From assembly GCF_005519465.1 (NCBI RefSeq), contig NZ_CP027859.1, positions 248,001-312,000 on the forward strand: DNA of 64,000 nucleotides, written 5' to 3'. The DNA comes from Streptomyces clavuligerus (GTDB lineage Bacteria; Actinomycetota; Actinomycetes; Streptomycetales; Streptomycetaceae). A program made the translations under genes and the position numbers. The notes beneath the pieces are model-generated. The model worked only from the letters and a program-made list of their open reading frames with translations, was not told the DNA's origin and ran no database searches. This document shows positions 51,488 to 60,687 of the stretch, piece after piece; the first letter of the stretch is position 1, and the number at the start of each line of letters is the position of its first letter.

Positions 51488-54400
51488 CTAGAAGTCGAAG
51501 TCCGGGAGGTCCGGTACGGAGCGGGGCGCGGGCCAGTCGTCCGCGAGCGCGTCCAGGCGCAGGGCCACACCCTCGCCGGCGATCCGGCCGAGCACCCCGG
51601 CGAACCGATCGAGCAGGGCCGATGCCGTTCCCGGGTCGAACCGCCCGGTGGCGTACTTGAGGACGAGCGCCAGGTCCCGGCCCCCGTCCAGCACCGTGAG
51701 TTCGAGCGGGAACTGTGCGCCGGACTGCCGCACGTCGAGGGGGTCGAGCAGCGCCCCTGTCCCACCCAGTCGGCGGGGTACCTGAGGCAGTTGGAAACCC
51801 AGCATGGTGGCCGCGAGAGGGCGGCCCGAGGGGTGTCGAGCCGTGCTCAGGATCCGGTCGGCCGGGAAGTCGCCGTGCGCGATGGCCCGGAGTGAACTCT
51901 CGCGGGCCTGGGCGAGGAGGTCGCCGAAGGTCTCACGGGGGTCGACGCGTATCCGCACCAGGACGGTGTTCGCGTAGCAGCCTATGACCTGCTCCTCGCC
52001 CGGCCCGCGGTTGGCGACGGGCATCGCCACGCACAGATCCGTGTCACCGCTGATCTGCCACAGCAGCGCCGCCCAGGCCGCGGTGAAGAGCATATTGAGC
52101 GAGGAGCGGTCCGCCGCGACCGTCTCCCTGAGCCGGACGGCCAGGTCGTCGCCGATCGCCAGGGTCACGTCCGCACCGCCCGGGTCGTCGCCCCGGGCGG
52201 TACCGTCGGCGCCCGGCAGGCTGCCGGGGACGGCTCCGTCCAGATAGCCCGCCCAGAATCGGCGCAGTTCCTCGCCCCGCTCACCGTCCAGCAGGGCCGA
52301 CTGCGCCCGGACATGGTCGAGATAGTCGGCTCCGGGGACGGCGGACGGCGCTTCCGCACCGCACAACTGGGCCAGTGCCAGCCCCCAGGACCAGCCGTCG
52401 AAGAACAGATGGTGGAAGTTGAGGAGCAGCACTCGCTGCTCGCTGTCCCGGAAGCGGACCCGGACCAGGTGGAAGCGGTACGGGGGCTCGTCGTACAGGC
52501 GGAAGGGCTCGGCGATCAGCTCCCTGAGCCGGGTGCTGAGCAGATCCCGTCCCCGGGCGGCCGTCACCTCCGTGAGGTCCAGTTCCCGGCGCCGGAGCGG
52601 TCGCGGGTGGGCGGTCGGCGCGGTGACGTACTGCCGAGGTCCGTCGTCGGTGTCCCTCAGCACAGCACGGAGCATGCCGTGCCGGGCCACCAGCCCGCTG
52701 AGGGCGGTGTCCAGCCACTCCTCGTCGGCCTCACCGCGGAGCAGGAACGCGGCCGGAACGCTGTAGGAGTCCGACTCCGGGTCGAGGGCCACCGCGGTCC
52801 AGATCGCGGCCTGCTGCCCGGAGAGTCCCGCTTCCTGGCCGGACGGCGGGGAGGCGGCTTCCGGGCCGTTCGGGGCACCTTGGGCGGCGCTGTTCCGGGC
52901 AATGTCCGATGGGGTCGTCCCCAGGGCCTCGCCGATCCGCTCGGCGAGGGCCGCGAGGCCGTGGAGGTCGTACAGGTCCAGGACTTCGAGTGCGGTGCCG
53001 AAGCGCTTGTTGACACGTGCCACGAGAAGGGCTCCGCTCAGCGAGTCCCCGCCGCTCTCCAGGAAGTCGTCGTCCAGCGTCACCGGCTCGCCGAGCAGTT
53101 CCCGAGTTATCTCCAGAATCGTTTCCTCAATGGTCAGCGGCGTGTCGTCCAGCACTTCGCCCACCGGTTCAGCGGACTCTGCCGCCACCGGCGCGGTCTC
53201 GGGGACGCGGGCACGCAGCCGCGGCCAGCACGGCTGCTCGCGCAGCGGCGCGACGGGCACCCCGGCCCGCCGGGCGACAGGGCCGAGGCCCCTCCCCCAG
53301 TCGGGGGAGCGTCCCTGGAGATGGAGCAGCCGCAGCAACTCGTCGGCCGAGTCGCGGACCGTCACCACCCTCGATTCCGGTATCACCGCGCGCAGTTCCT
53401 GGGAGAGTTCCCCGCCCGGGCCGAGATCGACGAGTGTCGTCCGCGGGCCGAACCGGTCGAGGGCCACCAGCAGGCGGGCACGGTCCGGTGGTCCGTCCGC
53501 GGCCCCGTCTGCGGCCATGGCTTCCGCCAGGCCAATCAGCCCGGCACCGAGCCGGTGGGCAACCGCCCCCGCTCCATGGGCCAGCACCGGATCGCCACTC
53601 ACGCCGAAGGCGTCGAGGACGGCGTGACGGCCTGCGAGTGCCACGAGGGCACGCTGCCCGGCGGACCACAGACGGCGGGGGGTCAGCGCCTGAGCCCGTT
53701 CCACCAGATCCGCGACGACGGTGTGCGCCGCGGCGAGCCGGTCCAGCTCGGCGTCCGTCACGGGCGACTCGCCCAAGGCGACGAGCAGCGGAGTGGGCGG
53801 CAGGGCTCGGTCGGCGTCCTCGGCGAGCGCGGTGCGCAACTGTACGGCGAGGTCCGCGGAGTCACGGGCGATCCAGGCGGCGCGGTGCGCGAACGGTTCA
53901 CGCCCCACAGCCAGCACGTCCGCGATCGCGTCGAGGCCGACCGCCCCGGAGGTGACGGCGGTGAGCAGCTCCCCGGTCAGCTCCCGCAGCCCGGCGCGGT
54001 CGGGTGCCGATGCCACCACGAGCCGTCCCCGGCCGGTGGCGTCCACGGGGGGTGCCTGAGGCGGCCCCTCCTCGACGATCACGTGGGCGTTGGTCCCGCT
54101 GAGCCCGAAGGAGCTGATCCCGGCCCGGCGGGGACCGTGCGCACCGGACCACTCCTCGGCCGCGGCGGCGACGTGCAAGGGCACACCGGCCAGATCGATC
54201 AGCGGGTTGAGGCGGGTGAAGTTGGCGGTGGGGAAGACGTGCCCGGCCCGGAACTGCGCGATGACTCGGATGAGTCCGGCGAATCCTGCCATGGCGTCCA
54301 GATGACCGAAGTTGGCCTTGACCGAGGAGACAGGCCTGCTGCCGCCGCCGGCCGGGAGACTCCCGTACGTCTCGGCCAGTGCCTGCATCTCGATCGGGTC

Positions 54401-55348
54401 GCCCACCCGGGTACCCGTCCCGTGGGCCTCCACGTATCCGACGGTCGCCGGGTCGACATCCGCGTCCCTCAGCGCGGCCCTGATCACATCCGCCTGGGCC
54501 GGCGGGCTGGGCGCGGTGAGGCCGTTGCTCCTGCCCGCGTCCTGGTTGAGCGCGCTGCCCCGGATCACCGCATGGATGGTGTCCCCGTCGCGCAGCGCCG
54601 CGTCGAGCCGCTTGAGCAGAACAAATCCGCCGCCCTCGCCGATGACCGTGCCGTCGGCGTCCGCGTCGAACGAGAGGCAGCGCCCGCTGGGCGAGTTGAC
54701 GCCCAGGCCCTCACCCGCGACCGGTGCGGCCGGGATGTCCCCCAGCATGGCGGCGTACCCGCCGACGAGCGCCAGTTCACTCTCGGAGCGTGCCAGCTTC
54801 CAGCGCGCTTCGTGCAGCGCGACCAGGAACGATGAGCACGCGGTGTCGACGACGAACGCGGGACCGCGCAGGTCGAGGTGGTAGGAGACGCGGCCCGCCG
54901 CGTAGGCGGGCAGGCTGCCGGCGAACGCCCGGCCCGTGTTCCGCTCCTCGTCCGTCAGTAGGTGCAGCAGACTCGGCAGGATCCCGCAGTAGCCGGCGAC
55001 GACGACCGCGACGTTCCGGCCGCGCAGTTCTTTCGGCGCGTAGCCGGCCCTGCCAATGGCGTCCACCGCGAGGGTCAGCGTCCGCCGCTGGCGCGGATCG
55101 ATGAGTCCGGCTTCGGCACGGGAGAGTGCGAAGTACTCGTGGTCGAAGTCGCCGATGCGCTCCTGCCAGCACCCCCGGGCGTCCCGCTCACCGCGGACCA
55201 GGCCCAGTTGCTCCGCCCGGGACGACGGGTACGCGGAGACCCGGTCGCGGCCCTCGCTCAGCACGCGTTCCAGCTCCTCCCAGCGGGAACAGCCGGGCAG
55301 TTCGAAGGAGACGCCGATGACGGCGACGTCCGTGTCCCGTACGGTCAC
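51488..55348 (-). CDS. Hybrid PKS/NRPS: KS, inactive AT remnant, carrier, C
   Basis: The 1286-residue protein opens with a complete ketosynthase (DTACSSFLVAL Cys near residue 170, HGTGT near 312, NFGH near 346). The next 250 residues align with an acyltransferase, but the GHSxG nucleophile motif reads AHGAG near 592 and the entry motif is lost, so it cannot load malonate. A carrier follows (DFLESGGDSL near 765), then a complete condensation domain (HHLFFDG near 979). The extender must therefore come from a separate AT, or the KS does another reaction. GTG 55348 overlaps the upstream A-PCP stop. The hybrid would extend a chain by two carbons and pass it to an amino acid. Confidence 0.8.
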   Translation of the reverse strand: MTVRDTDVAVIGVSFELPGCSRWEELERVLSEGRDRVSAYPSSRAEQLGLVRGERDARGCWQERIGDFDHEYFALSRAEAGLIDPRQRRTLTLAVDAIGRAGYAPKELRGRNVAVVVAGYCGILPSLLHLLTDEERNTGRAFAGSLPAYAAGRVSYHLDLRGPAFVVDTACSSFLVALHEARWKLARSESELALVGGYAAMLGDIPAAPVAGEGLGVNSPSGRCLSFDADADGTVIGEGGGFVLLKRLDAALRDGDTIHAVIRGSALNQDAGRSNGLTAPSPPAQADVIRAALRDADVDPATVGYVEAHGTGTRVGDPIEMQALAETYGSLPAGGGSRPVSSVKANFGHLDAMAGFAGLIRVIAQFRAGHVFPTANFTRLNPLIDLAGVPLHVAAAAEEWSGAHGPRRAGISSFGLSGTNAHVIVEEGPPQAPPVDATGRGRLVVASAPDRAGLRELTGELLTAVTSGAVGLDAIADVLAVGREPFAHRAAWIARDSADLAVQLRTALAEDADRALPPTPLLVALGESPVTDAELDRLAAAHTVVADLVERAQALTPRRLWSAGQRALVALAGRHAVLDAFGVSGDPVLAHGAGAVAHRLGAGLIGLAEAMAADGAADGPPDRARLLVALDRFGPRTTLVDLGPGGELSQELRAVIPESRVVTVRDSADELLRLLHLQGRSPDWGRGLGPVARRAGVPVAPLREQPCWPRLRARVPETAPVAAESAEPVGEVLDDTPLTIEETILEITRELLGEPVTLDDDFLESGGDSLSGALLVARVNKRFGTALEVLDLYDLHGLAALAERIGEALGTTPSDIARNSAAQGAPNGPEAASPPSGQEAGLSGQQAAIWTAVALDPESDSYSVPAAFLLRGEADEEWLDTALSGLVARHGMLRAVLRDTDDGPRQYVTAPTAHPRPLRRRELDLTEVTAARGRDLLSTRLRELIAEPFRLYDEPPYRFHLVRVRFRDSEQRVLLLNFHHLFFDGWSWGLALAQLCGAEAPSAVPGADYLDHVRAQSALLDGERGEELRRFWAGYLDGAVPGSLPGADGTARGDDPGGADVTLAIGDDLAVRLRETVAADRSSLNMLFTAAWAALLWQISGDTDLCVAMPVANRGPGEEQVIGCYANTVLVRIRVDPRETFGDLLAQARESSLRAIAHGDFPADRILSTARHPSGRPLAATMLGFQLPQVPRRLGGTGALLDPLDVRQSGAQFPLELTVLDGGRDLALVLKYATGRFDPGTASALLDRFAGVLGRIAGEGVALRLDALADDWPAPRSVPDLPDFDF

Positions 55349-57141
55349 AGCTCGATCACCTCGGTCGAAGGAGATACGGACGCGGCCGGTCCGCCGAGTG
55401 CCCGCGCGAGCTCCGCGACCGTCGGATGGGCATAGAGCTGGGCGATGCCGAACTCCGGGTAGTGACGGCGCAGCCGCCCGTAGACGCCCAGTGCCTTGAA
55501 GGAGGTGCCTCCGAGGTCGGCGAACCGCTCGTGCCGGCCGACGTGGTCCCGGCCGAGGACCTCGCGCCAGATCTGCGCCACGGTCTCCTCGACCGCACCG
55601 ACCGGGCCCTCCGCCGAGGGCTTCTGCGGCACCTGCGAGGCCGCGAGGGCGCGCAGGGCTGCGAAGTCGGCCTTCCCGTTCATGTTGACGGGGATCCGGG
55701 GAACGGGGTGGATACGACTCGGGATCAGCGCCGCCGGCAGCCGCTCGGTGAGCCATGCCACGATCTCGGCCCGTTCGGCGCCGCCCACGACATACGCGGC
55801 CATCTCCATCGGCGCGTCCTCGGCCGACCGCTCGCCCGTGACGACGGCGAGCCGCACCCCGGGCACGGTCAGCAGGGCGGTCTCCACCTCACCCGGCTCG
55901 ACGCGGTTGCCCCGGATCTTCAGCTGACCGTCCACCCGGCCGAGGAAGTCAAAGCATCCGTCCTCGGCCCGGACGACGAGGTCGTCGGTGCGGTAGAGGC
56001 GCTCGCCACCCACGGTGACGAACTTCGCGGCGGTGGTTTCGGCGTCCCCCCGATAACCGCGCGCCAGGCACTCGCCGCCCAGGTAGAGCACACCGGGCAC
56101 ACCGTCCGCGACAGGGACACAGGCGTCGTCCAGCACTCGGGCCACGACGCCCGGCAGGGCGTGTCCCACGGGTACGCGCTCGCCGCCGGTGTCGGCGGCG
56201 ACCACTCGGTGCACGGTGGCGGCGATCGTCGCCTCGGCCGGCCCGTAGCCGTTGTGGATCTCGATGCCGGGCGAGGCGTCGAGGACGGCGGCGGCCAGCC
56301 GGGGCGGCAGCGGCTCCCCGATGAGGACGAGCAGCCGCCCCGGCAGCAGCCCGGAGATCCGGCCCTCGCTCGCCAGGGCCTCCAGGAGTGAGGGGGTGCA
56401 GGTCAGCGCCGAGACCGGGTGGGCGCGCAGTTCCGCGGCGAGCAGCTCCGGGTCGAGCGTGGTGGCGCGGTCGTAGACGTCCAGGCGCGCCCCGGACAAC
56501 AGGGCGCCGTAGACGGACGCCTTGCCGATGTCGGCGGCGAAGGTCGTCGTCACCCCGAAGCTGTCCAGCGGCTCGACGGCGGCGGTCACCTTCCGGAATC
56601 CAGCACAGAAATTCAGCAAGGCGCGCTGGGTGACCTCGACCGTCTTCGGCACACCGGTCGACCCGGAGGTGAACACCGCGTAGGCGAGGTCGTCGTGGTG
56701 CGTGCGGTCGTCGACCCGGTACGGAGCGGCCGGGTGTCCGTCGCTCAGCGAGGCGACCGCATACGGCCCCTCGGGCACACGGCCCTGATGGGCGCCGTCG
56801 GTCAGTACGGCCCGGGGGCCGACGCTCTCCAGCAGGGCCGCGATCCGGGCGTCGGGGTCGGTCGGTTCCAGGTGGACGTATGCCGCGCCCACGGCCCAAG
56901 CGGCGAGGACGGCGACCGCGCACCGGTGCGATCGGTCCAGCACGGTGGCCACGACATCGCCGCGTCCCACTCCCCGCTCCCGCAGCCACGCGGCGACACT
57001 TCCGGCGCTGTCCGCGAGTTCGGCGTAGGTCAGGACCGTCGATCCGTACCGCACCGCCGGACGGTGCGGCTTTTCGGCGGCCACCTGCGCGAACACATGT
57101 GCCGCCGTCCGCGCGGGATCCCGCGTCTGCGAGTCGATCAC
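55345..57141 (-). CDS. NRPS A-PCP didomain, block B
   Basis: This 598-residue protein has an adenylation domain (AVFTSGSTGVPKTV near residue 155, NGYGPAEAT near 300, YRTDDLV, NGKADFAAL) and a carrier (DLGGTSFKAL near 545). The pocket helix reads FAADIGKASVYG instead of the common FDxSV pattern, and the code read by eye is about D-I-A-T-V-I-G-I-A-K. I cannot match it; it may select a small or non-standard acid. With no condensation domain it looks like a loading unit that feeds the ketosynthase gene directly downstream, to which it is coupled by a GTGA overlap. GTG 57141 is the start. Confidence 0.8.
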   Translation of the reverse strand: MIDSQTRDPARTAAHVFAQVAAEKPHRPAVRYGSTVLTYAELADSAGSVAAWLRERGVGRGDVVATVLDRSHRCAVAVLAAWAVGAAYVHLEPTDPDARIAALLESVGPRAVLTDGAHQGRVPEGPYAVASLSDGHPAAPYRVDDRTHHDDLAYAVFTSGSTGVPKTVEVTQRALLNFCAGFRKVTAAVEPLDSFGVTTTFAADIGKASVYGALLSGARLDVYDRATTLDPELLAAELRAHPVSALTCTPSLLEALASEGRISGLLPGRLLVLIGEPLPPRLAAAVLDASPGIEIHNGYGPAEATIAATVHRVVAADTGGERVPVGHALPGVVARVLDDACVPVADGVPGVLYLGGECLARGYRGDAETTAAKFVTVGGERLYRTDDLVVRAEDGCFDFLGRVDGQLKIRGNRVEPGEVETALLTVPGVRLAVVTGERSAEDAPMEMAAYVVGGAERAEIVAWLTERLPAALIPSRIHPVPRIPVNMNGKADFAALRALAASQVPQKPSAEGPVGAVEETVAQIWREVLGRDHVGRHERFADLGGTSFKALGVYGRLRRHYPEFGIAQLYAHPTVAELARALGGPAASVSPSTEVIEL

Positions 57142-57229
57142 GATGAGTACCCCTCCAGTGCGAGGTTCGGGAAGTGGTATGACATGACGGTGCCGGGGCG
57201 CCCGGGGCCCCCGCGCGGCGCTGCGGGTG

Positions 57230-58927
57230 TCAGCACGCGTCCGCCGGGACGGGCTCCGCGGGCGGCGGGCCCGTCTCGGGCTCCCGCACCACGGTCACCA
57301 CGACATCGGCCATGGCCAGCAGATCGGGATTGTGGGAGACCACGATCCAGGCACCGGGCCACTGCGCGGGAAGGGTCTCCCAGATCAGGCGGGCCGTCGG
57401 GGCGTCGAGGGACGAGTCGCAGTCGTCGACCACGTACACCTGCGCGGGTCGGCAGAGCATCCGCGCGAGGGCGAGGCGCTGACGCTGTCCGCCGGAGATC
57501 TGGCGGGCCTCGCCCGAGTCCAGCAGGGTGTCCAGTCCCGCCGGGAGCCCGCTCGATCCCGGTGCCAGCCGCACCGCCGCCAGCGCTCTCTCCATCTGTT
57601 CCGTGGTCACATCGGATGAGCCGAGAGCCAGATTCTCGCTCACCGTCCCGCGCAGGAACCGGGGTGACTGGCGCGCGTATCCGACCCGCGGGGCACGGAA
57701 ATACGCCGCGTCGCCCGCGATTTCCCTCCCGTTCCAGCGGACGCTGCCGCGGACATCGGTGCCGAGGCCCAGCAGGCCCCGTACGAGGGTACTCTTCCCC
57801 GATCCCACCTCGCCGGTGATGGCGACGAGCTGTCCCGGGCGGACCGTAAACGAGACCGGCGGGGACGCGGTGGTACCGGGACCCGGGGCCCGGGTGAGGC
57901 CGGTGACCTTCAGCTCGGTCAACGGCTCGGCCGCGGCAGCCGGCATCCCTGCCGCCGCAGCCGTACCGACCAGTCCGGACAACCTACCGTACGAGACTCT
58001 GCCGCTCTGCACCCGGGCGAGGATGTAGCCGAAGAAGAACATCTGCTCGCCGAGCCAGGCGATGTAGGTGAGGAATAGCACCAGCTTGCCGATGCTGAAC
58101 TCACCGTTCGCGATACGCACGCTGACGATCAGCAGCACGGCGGCCGTGCCGACCATGACCGTGATGCGGAACAGGTCCGATGTCAGATCGGCGTAGATCT
58201 GATGGCGTACCTGCGTCGCACGCCGCGCGGCGAATCGCCGGTCGAGTGCCCGCAGCCGTCCTTCGACGGTGTCGGAGAGGCGCACATCGCGTATACCGGT
58301 GAGTACGTCGGTAACGGTCGCGGAGATCTCGCCCTGCTGCGCCCGGATGTCCTCACGGAGTGCGCCGACCCGGCGCTTGAGATGGACCGACGCCCACAGG
58401 CCACCGAGCAGCAGGACCAGCGGCAGGGTCATGACCGGGTCAGTGCTGACGAGGACGGCAATGGCGGCCACGAGCAGCACCGAGCGGTAGATCAGGTCAG
58501 TGCTCCACTCCAGCAGCCCGCCGATCTCGTCGGTGTCCTCCCGGAGCCGGTTGAGGATGTCGCCGTCGCCGCGTGCGGTCGAGCGCCAGGAGGGCGTCCG
58601 CAACACCTGCCCGAGCACCTGGACCTTGATCCAGGAACTGATGCGGAAGATCAGGGTGAAGGTCAGCCGGAGACCGCCCATCAGAACGGCCGCGCGCAGC
58701 ACCATCAGGCCGACCGTCAGCCCGAGCAGCCACCACACGGTGCTGTCCACGGCCTCGTCCGCCCCGTCGATGAGGCGGGCCGTCACCAGACCGATGATCA
58801 GGGGAAGTCCGTGAATCACCGTCCAGATGCCCATGGCGGAGAGATAGAGGCCCCTGAATCTGCCACTCACCCGGTTGAGGAAGGCCCAGAACGTGTCCCG
58901 CCCGAGCCCGTCGTCCATGCGGCTCAT
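57230..58927 (-). CDS. ABC exporter half-transporter (TMD-NBD) 1
   Basis: This 565-residue half transporter has six predicted membrane helices in residues 20-310 and an ATPase domain in 335-555. Walker A is GEVGSGKST, the signature ISGGQRQR, and the Walker B strand VYVVDDCDSS with Asp in place of the usual catalytic Glu. The switch His is in VVSHNPD. With the next gene it should form a heterodimeric exporter of the type that exports peptides or lipids. ATG 58927 overlaps the stop of its partner by four bases. Export of the peptide product and self-protection are the likely roles; import, as in siderophore YbtPQ pairs, is less likely but possible. Confidence 0.8.
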   Translation of the reverse strand: MSRMDDGLGRDTFWAFLNRVSGRFRGLYLSAMGIWTVIHGLPLIIGLVTARLIDGADEAVDSTVWWLLGLTVGLMVLRAAVLMGGLRLTFTLIFRISSWIKVQVLGQVLRTPSWRSTARGDGDILNRLREDTDEIGGLLEWSTDLIYRSVLLVAAIAVLVSTDPVMTLPLVLLLGGLWASVHLKRRVGALREDIRAQQGEISATVTDVLTGIRDVRLSDTVEGRLRALDRRFAARRATQVRHQIYADLTSDLFRITVMVGTAAVLLIVSVRIANGEFSIGKLVLFLTYIAWLGEQMFFFGYILARVQSGRVSYGRLSGLVGTAAAAGMPAAAAEPLTELKVTGLTRAPGPGTTASPPVSFTVRPGQLVAITGEVGSGKSTLVRGLLGLGTDVRGSVRWNGREIAGDAAYFRAPRVGYARQSPRFLRGTVSENLALGSSDVTTEQMERALAAVRLAPGSSGLPAGLDTLLDSGEARQISGGQRQRLALARMLCRPAQVYVVDDCDSSLDAPTARLIWETLPAQWPGAWIVVSHNPDLLAMADVVVTVVREPETGPPPAEPVPADAC

Positions 58928-60687
58928 GAGGCGGCTCCCGCACCGTCGAGGTCGCCCTTCAGAAGGCCTGAAACCGGCTCGGCCACCCGGCCGTCCCGCA
59001 GGACCAGCACGCCGTCGACGTCGCGCAGGGTCTCGGTACGGTGCGCCACCATGATCACTGTGCGGTCCCGCATCAGTGTGCCGACCACGGCCGCCCAGCT
59101 GCGCTCCGCCTCCGGGTCGAGGCGGGACGTTCCCTCGTCGATCACCAGGACCCCTCCGGGGTGAACCAGGGCACGGGCACCGGTCACCAGCTGTGCCTCT
59201 CCTTCGGACAGTTGCCGCCCACCCGTGCCCACCCGGGTGTCCAGGCCTTCTGGCAGCGCACGGACCCAGTCAGCGGCACCGAGCCGCTCCAGGACCTCCC
59301 AGATCCTTTCCGTGGGGATCCCTTCCTTGTGGAGCGTGATGTTGTCCCGCAGCGAGTCGGCGAAGAGGTGCGCCTGCTGGCTGAGGACGGTGAGCTGGTG
59401 GGCCAGTTGTTCCGGGGGGATGGCCGCGGCGTCGACCCCGCCGATGGTGACCCGGCCCTCGTCGGGTGCGGCGATTCCGCACAGGAGGTTGACGACCGTG
59501 CTCTTTCCCGCGCCGGTGGGCCCGACGATGCCGAGGCTGCCGCCGGCCGGGACACTGAAGGTGACGTCGCGCAGTACGGGCTCGTCCCCGTAGCCGAAGG
59601 TGACCTTCTCGAAGGAGACCGTCTGCGGGCCGGTCGGCGGTTCCCCTGCGGGGGCACCGGCATGGGCAGGGACGGTGCCCTCCCGGTCGAGTGTGCGCGC
59701 CGACAGGGTGAGGACGGCCATCATCCGCTGAAGCTGCTCCGCCTGTGAAGAGATCTTCTCCAAGGGCTCCTGGAGAAGGTTGACATAGAGGTAGAGCATG
59801 GTGAGGGTCCCGACGGTGACGTCTCCATGCCCCAGCGCCCGCAGCCCGAAGCCCAGGGCGAGTCCCAGGCTGAGCGCGAAGAAGAGCTGGGCGAGCGGCC
59901 AGAGCGACCGGCCCGCCATATAGGCACGGCCCTCCACACGGAAGAGCGAGTCCAGCCGCAGCCGTGTCGCATCGGTGGCCCACTCGGCCCGGTCGAGCGG
60001 CAGCAGATCATCCCGGGCGGCCAGACCGTCTCCGACGAAGCCGAAGAACTCGGCCTGCTCCTGCCGGGCCGCCCCGAATCTGCGGGTGGCCCGGCGGGTG
60101 AGCCGCGCGAAGGCGAAGAACATCACCGCGGTGAGGAGGGTGATGCCCGTCCCTGCGGCGGGAACCACCACCACCATGACGGCGAGGATGCCCACGGCCG
60201 TCACCACATTGGCGACCATCCGGAAACCGGCCTCGGCGAAGGCGGTGCCGACGATGTCGGAGTTCCCGTCGATCTCCTCCAGCACGGCGCCGGTCTGACG
60301 GCCTTCCGTCTCCAGCACAGGACGCTCGACCGCGGCATTGCGCAGCAGCCGCCTGCGCAGTCCGTCTGCGATGCTCCACCCGGCCCGCGCGGCGAGGTAG
60401 CCCGATATCACCCGTACGGTGGTACCGGCGGCGGCCACTGCGAGATAAATGAGCGCCACTGCCATGAGGGCGGACTCGTCCGCCCCCGCTCCGGCGCGGT
60501 CGACGAAGCGCTGGATCAGCAGCGGTCCGGCCAGTGTGGCCGCTACCCCCGCGAGCGCGGCGAGGAGCGCCACCACCGAGGCGGCACGCACCGGACGCAG
60601 CTGCTGGAGCAACAGGCGTCCCCCGGTCAGGGGGGACTCGTCTTTCATCAGGGGAGGCCTCTTTCGCGGAGGTGATTCGTCAGACAT
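58924..60687 (-). CDS. ABC exporter half-transporter (TMD-NBD) 2
   Basis: The 587-residue partner has a membrane domain in residues 35-330 and an ATPase domain with Walker A GPTGAGKST, a changed signature LSEGEAQL, a normal Walker B VLVIDEGTS and the switch His in VAHRTE. Partner 1 has a good signature but a weak Walker B, while this one has the reverse. That is the usual asymmetry of heterodimeric exporters with one degenerate ATP site. Its ATG (60687) lies inside the end of the upstream NRPS gene (8-base overlap), so the exporter is made with the first biosynthetic enzyme of block B. Confidence 0.8.
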   Translation of the reverse strand: MSDESPPRKRPPLMKDESPLTGGRLLLQQLRPVRAASVVALLAALAGVAATLAGPLLIQRFVDRAGAGADESALMAVALIYLAVAAAGTTVRVISGYLAARAGWSIADGLRRRLLRNAAVERPVLETEGRQTGAVLEEIDGNSDIVGTAFAEAGFRMVANVVTAVGILAVMVVVVPAAGTGITLLTAVMFFAFARLTRRATRRFGAARQEQAEFFGFVGDGLAARDDLLPLDRAEWATDATRLRLDSLFRVEGRAYMAGRSLWPLAQLFFALSLGLALGFGLRALGHGDVTVGTLTMLYLYVNLLQEPLEKISSQAEQLQRMMAVLTLSARTLDREGTVPAHAGAPAGEPPTGPQTVSFEKVTFGYGDEPVLRDVTFSVPAGGSLGIVGPTGAGKSTVVNLLCGIAAPDEGRVTIGGVDAAAIPPEQLAHQLTVLSQQAHLFADSLRDNITLHKEGIPTERIWEVLERLGAADWVRALPEGLDTRVGTGGRQLSEGEAQLVTGARALVHPGGVLVIDEGTSRLDPEAERSWAAVVGTLMRDRTVIMVAHRTETLRDVDGVLVLRDGRVAEPVSGLLKGDLDGAGAAS

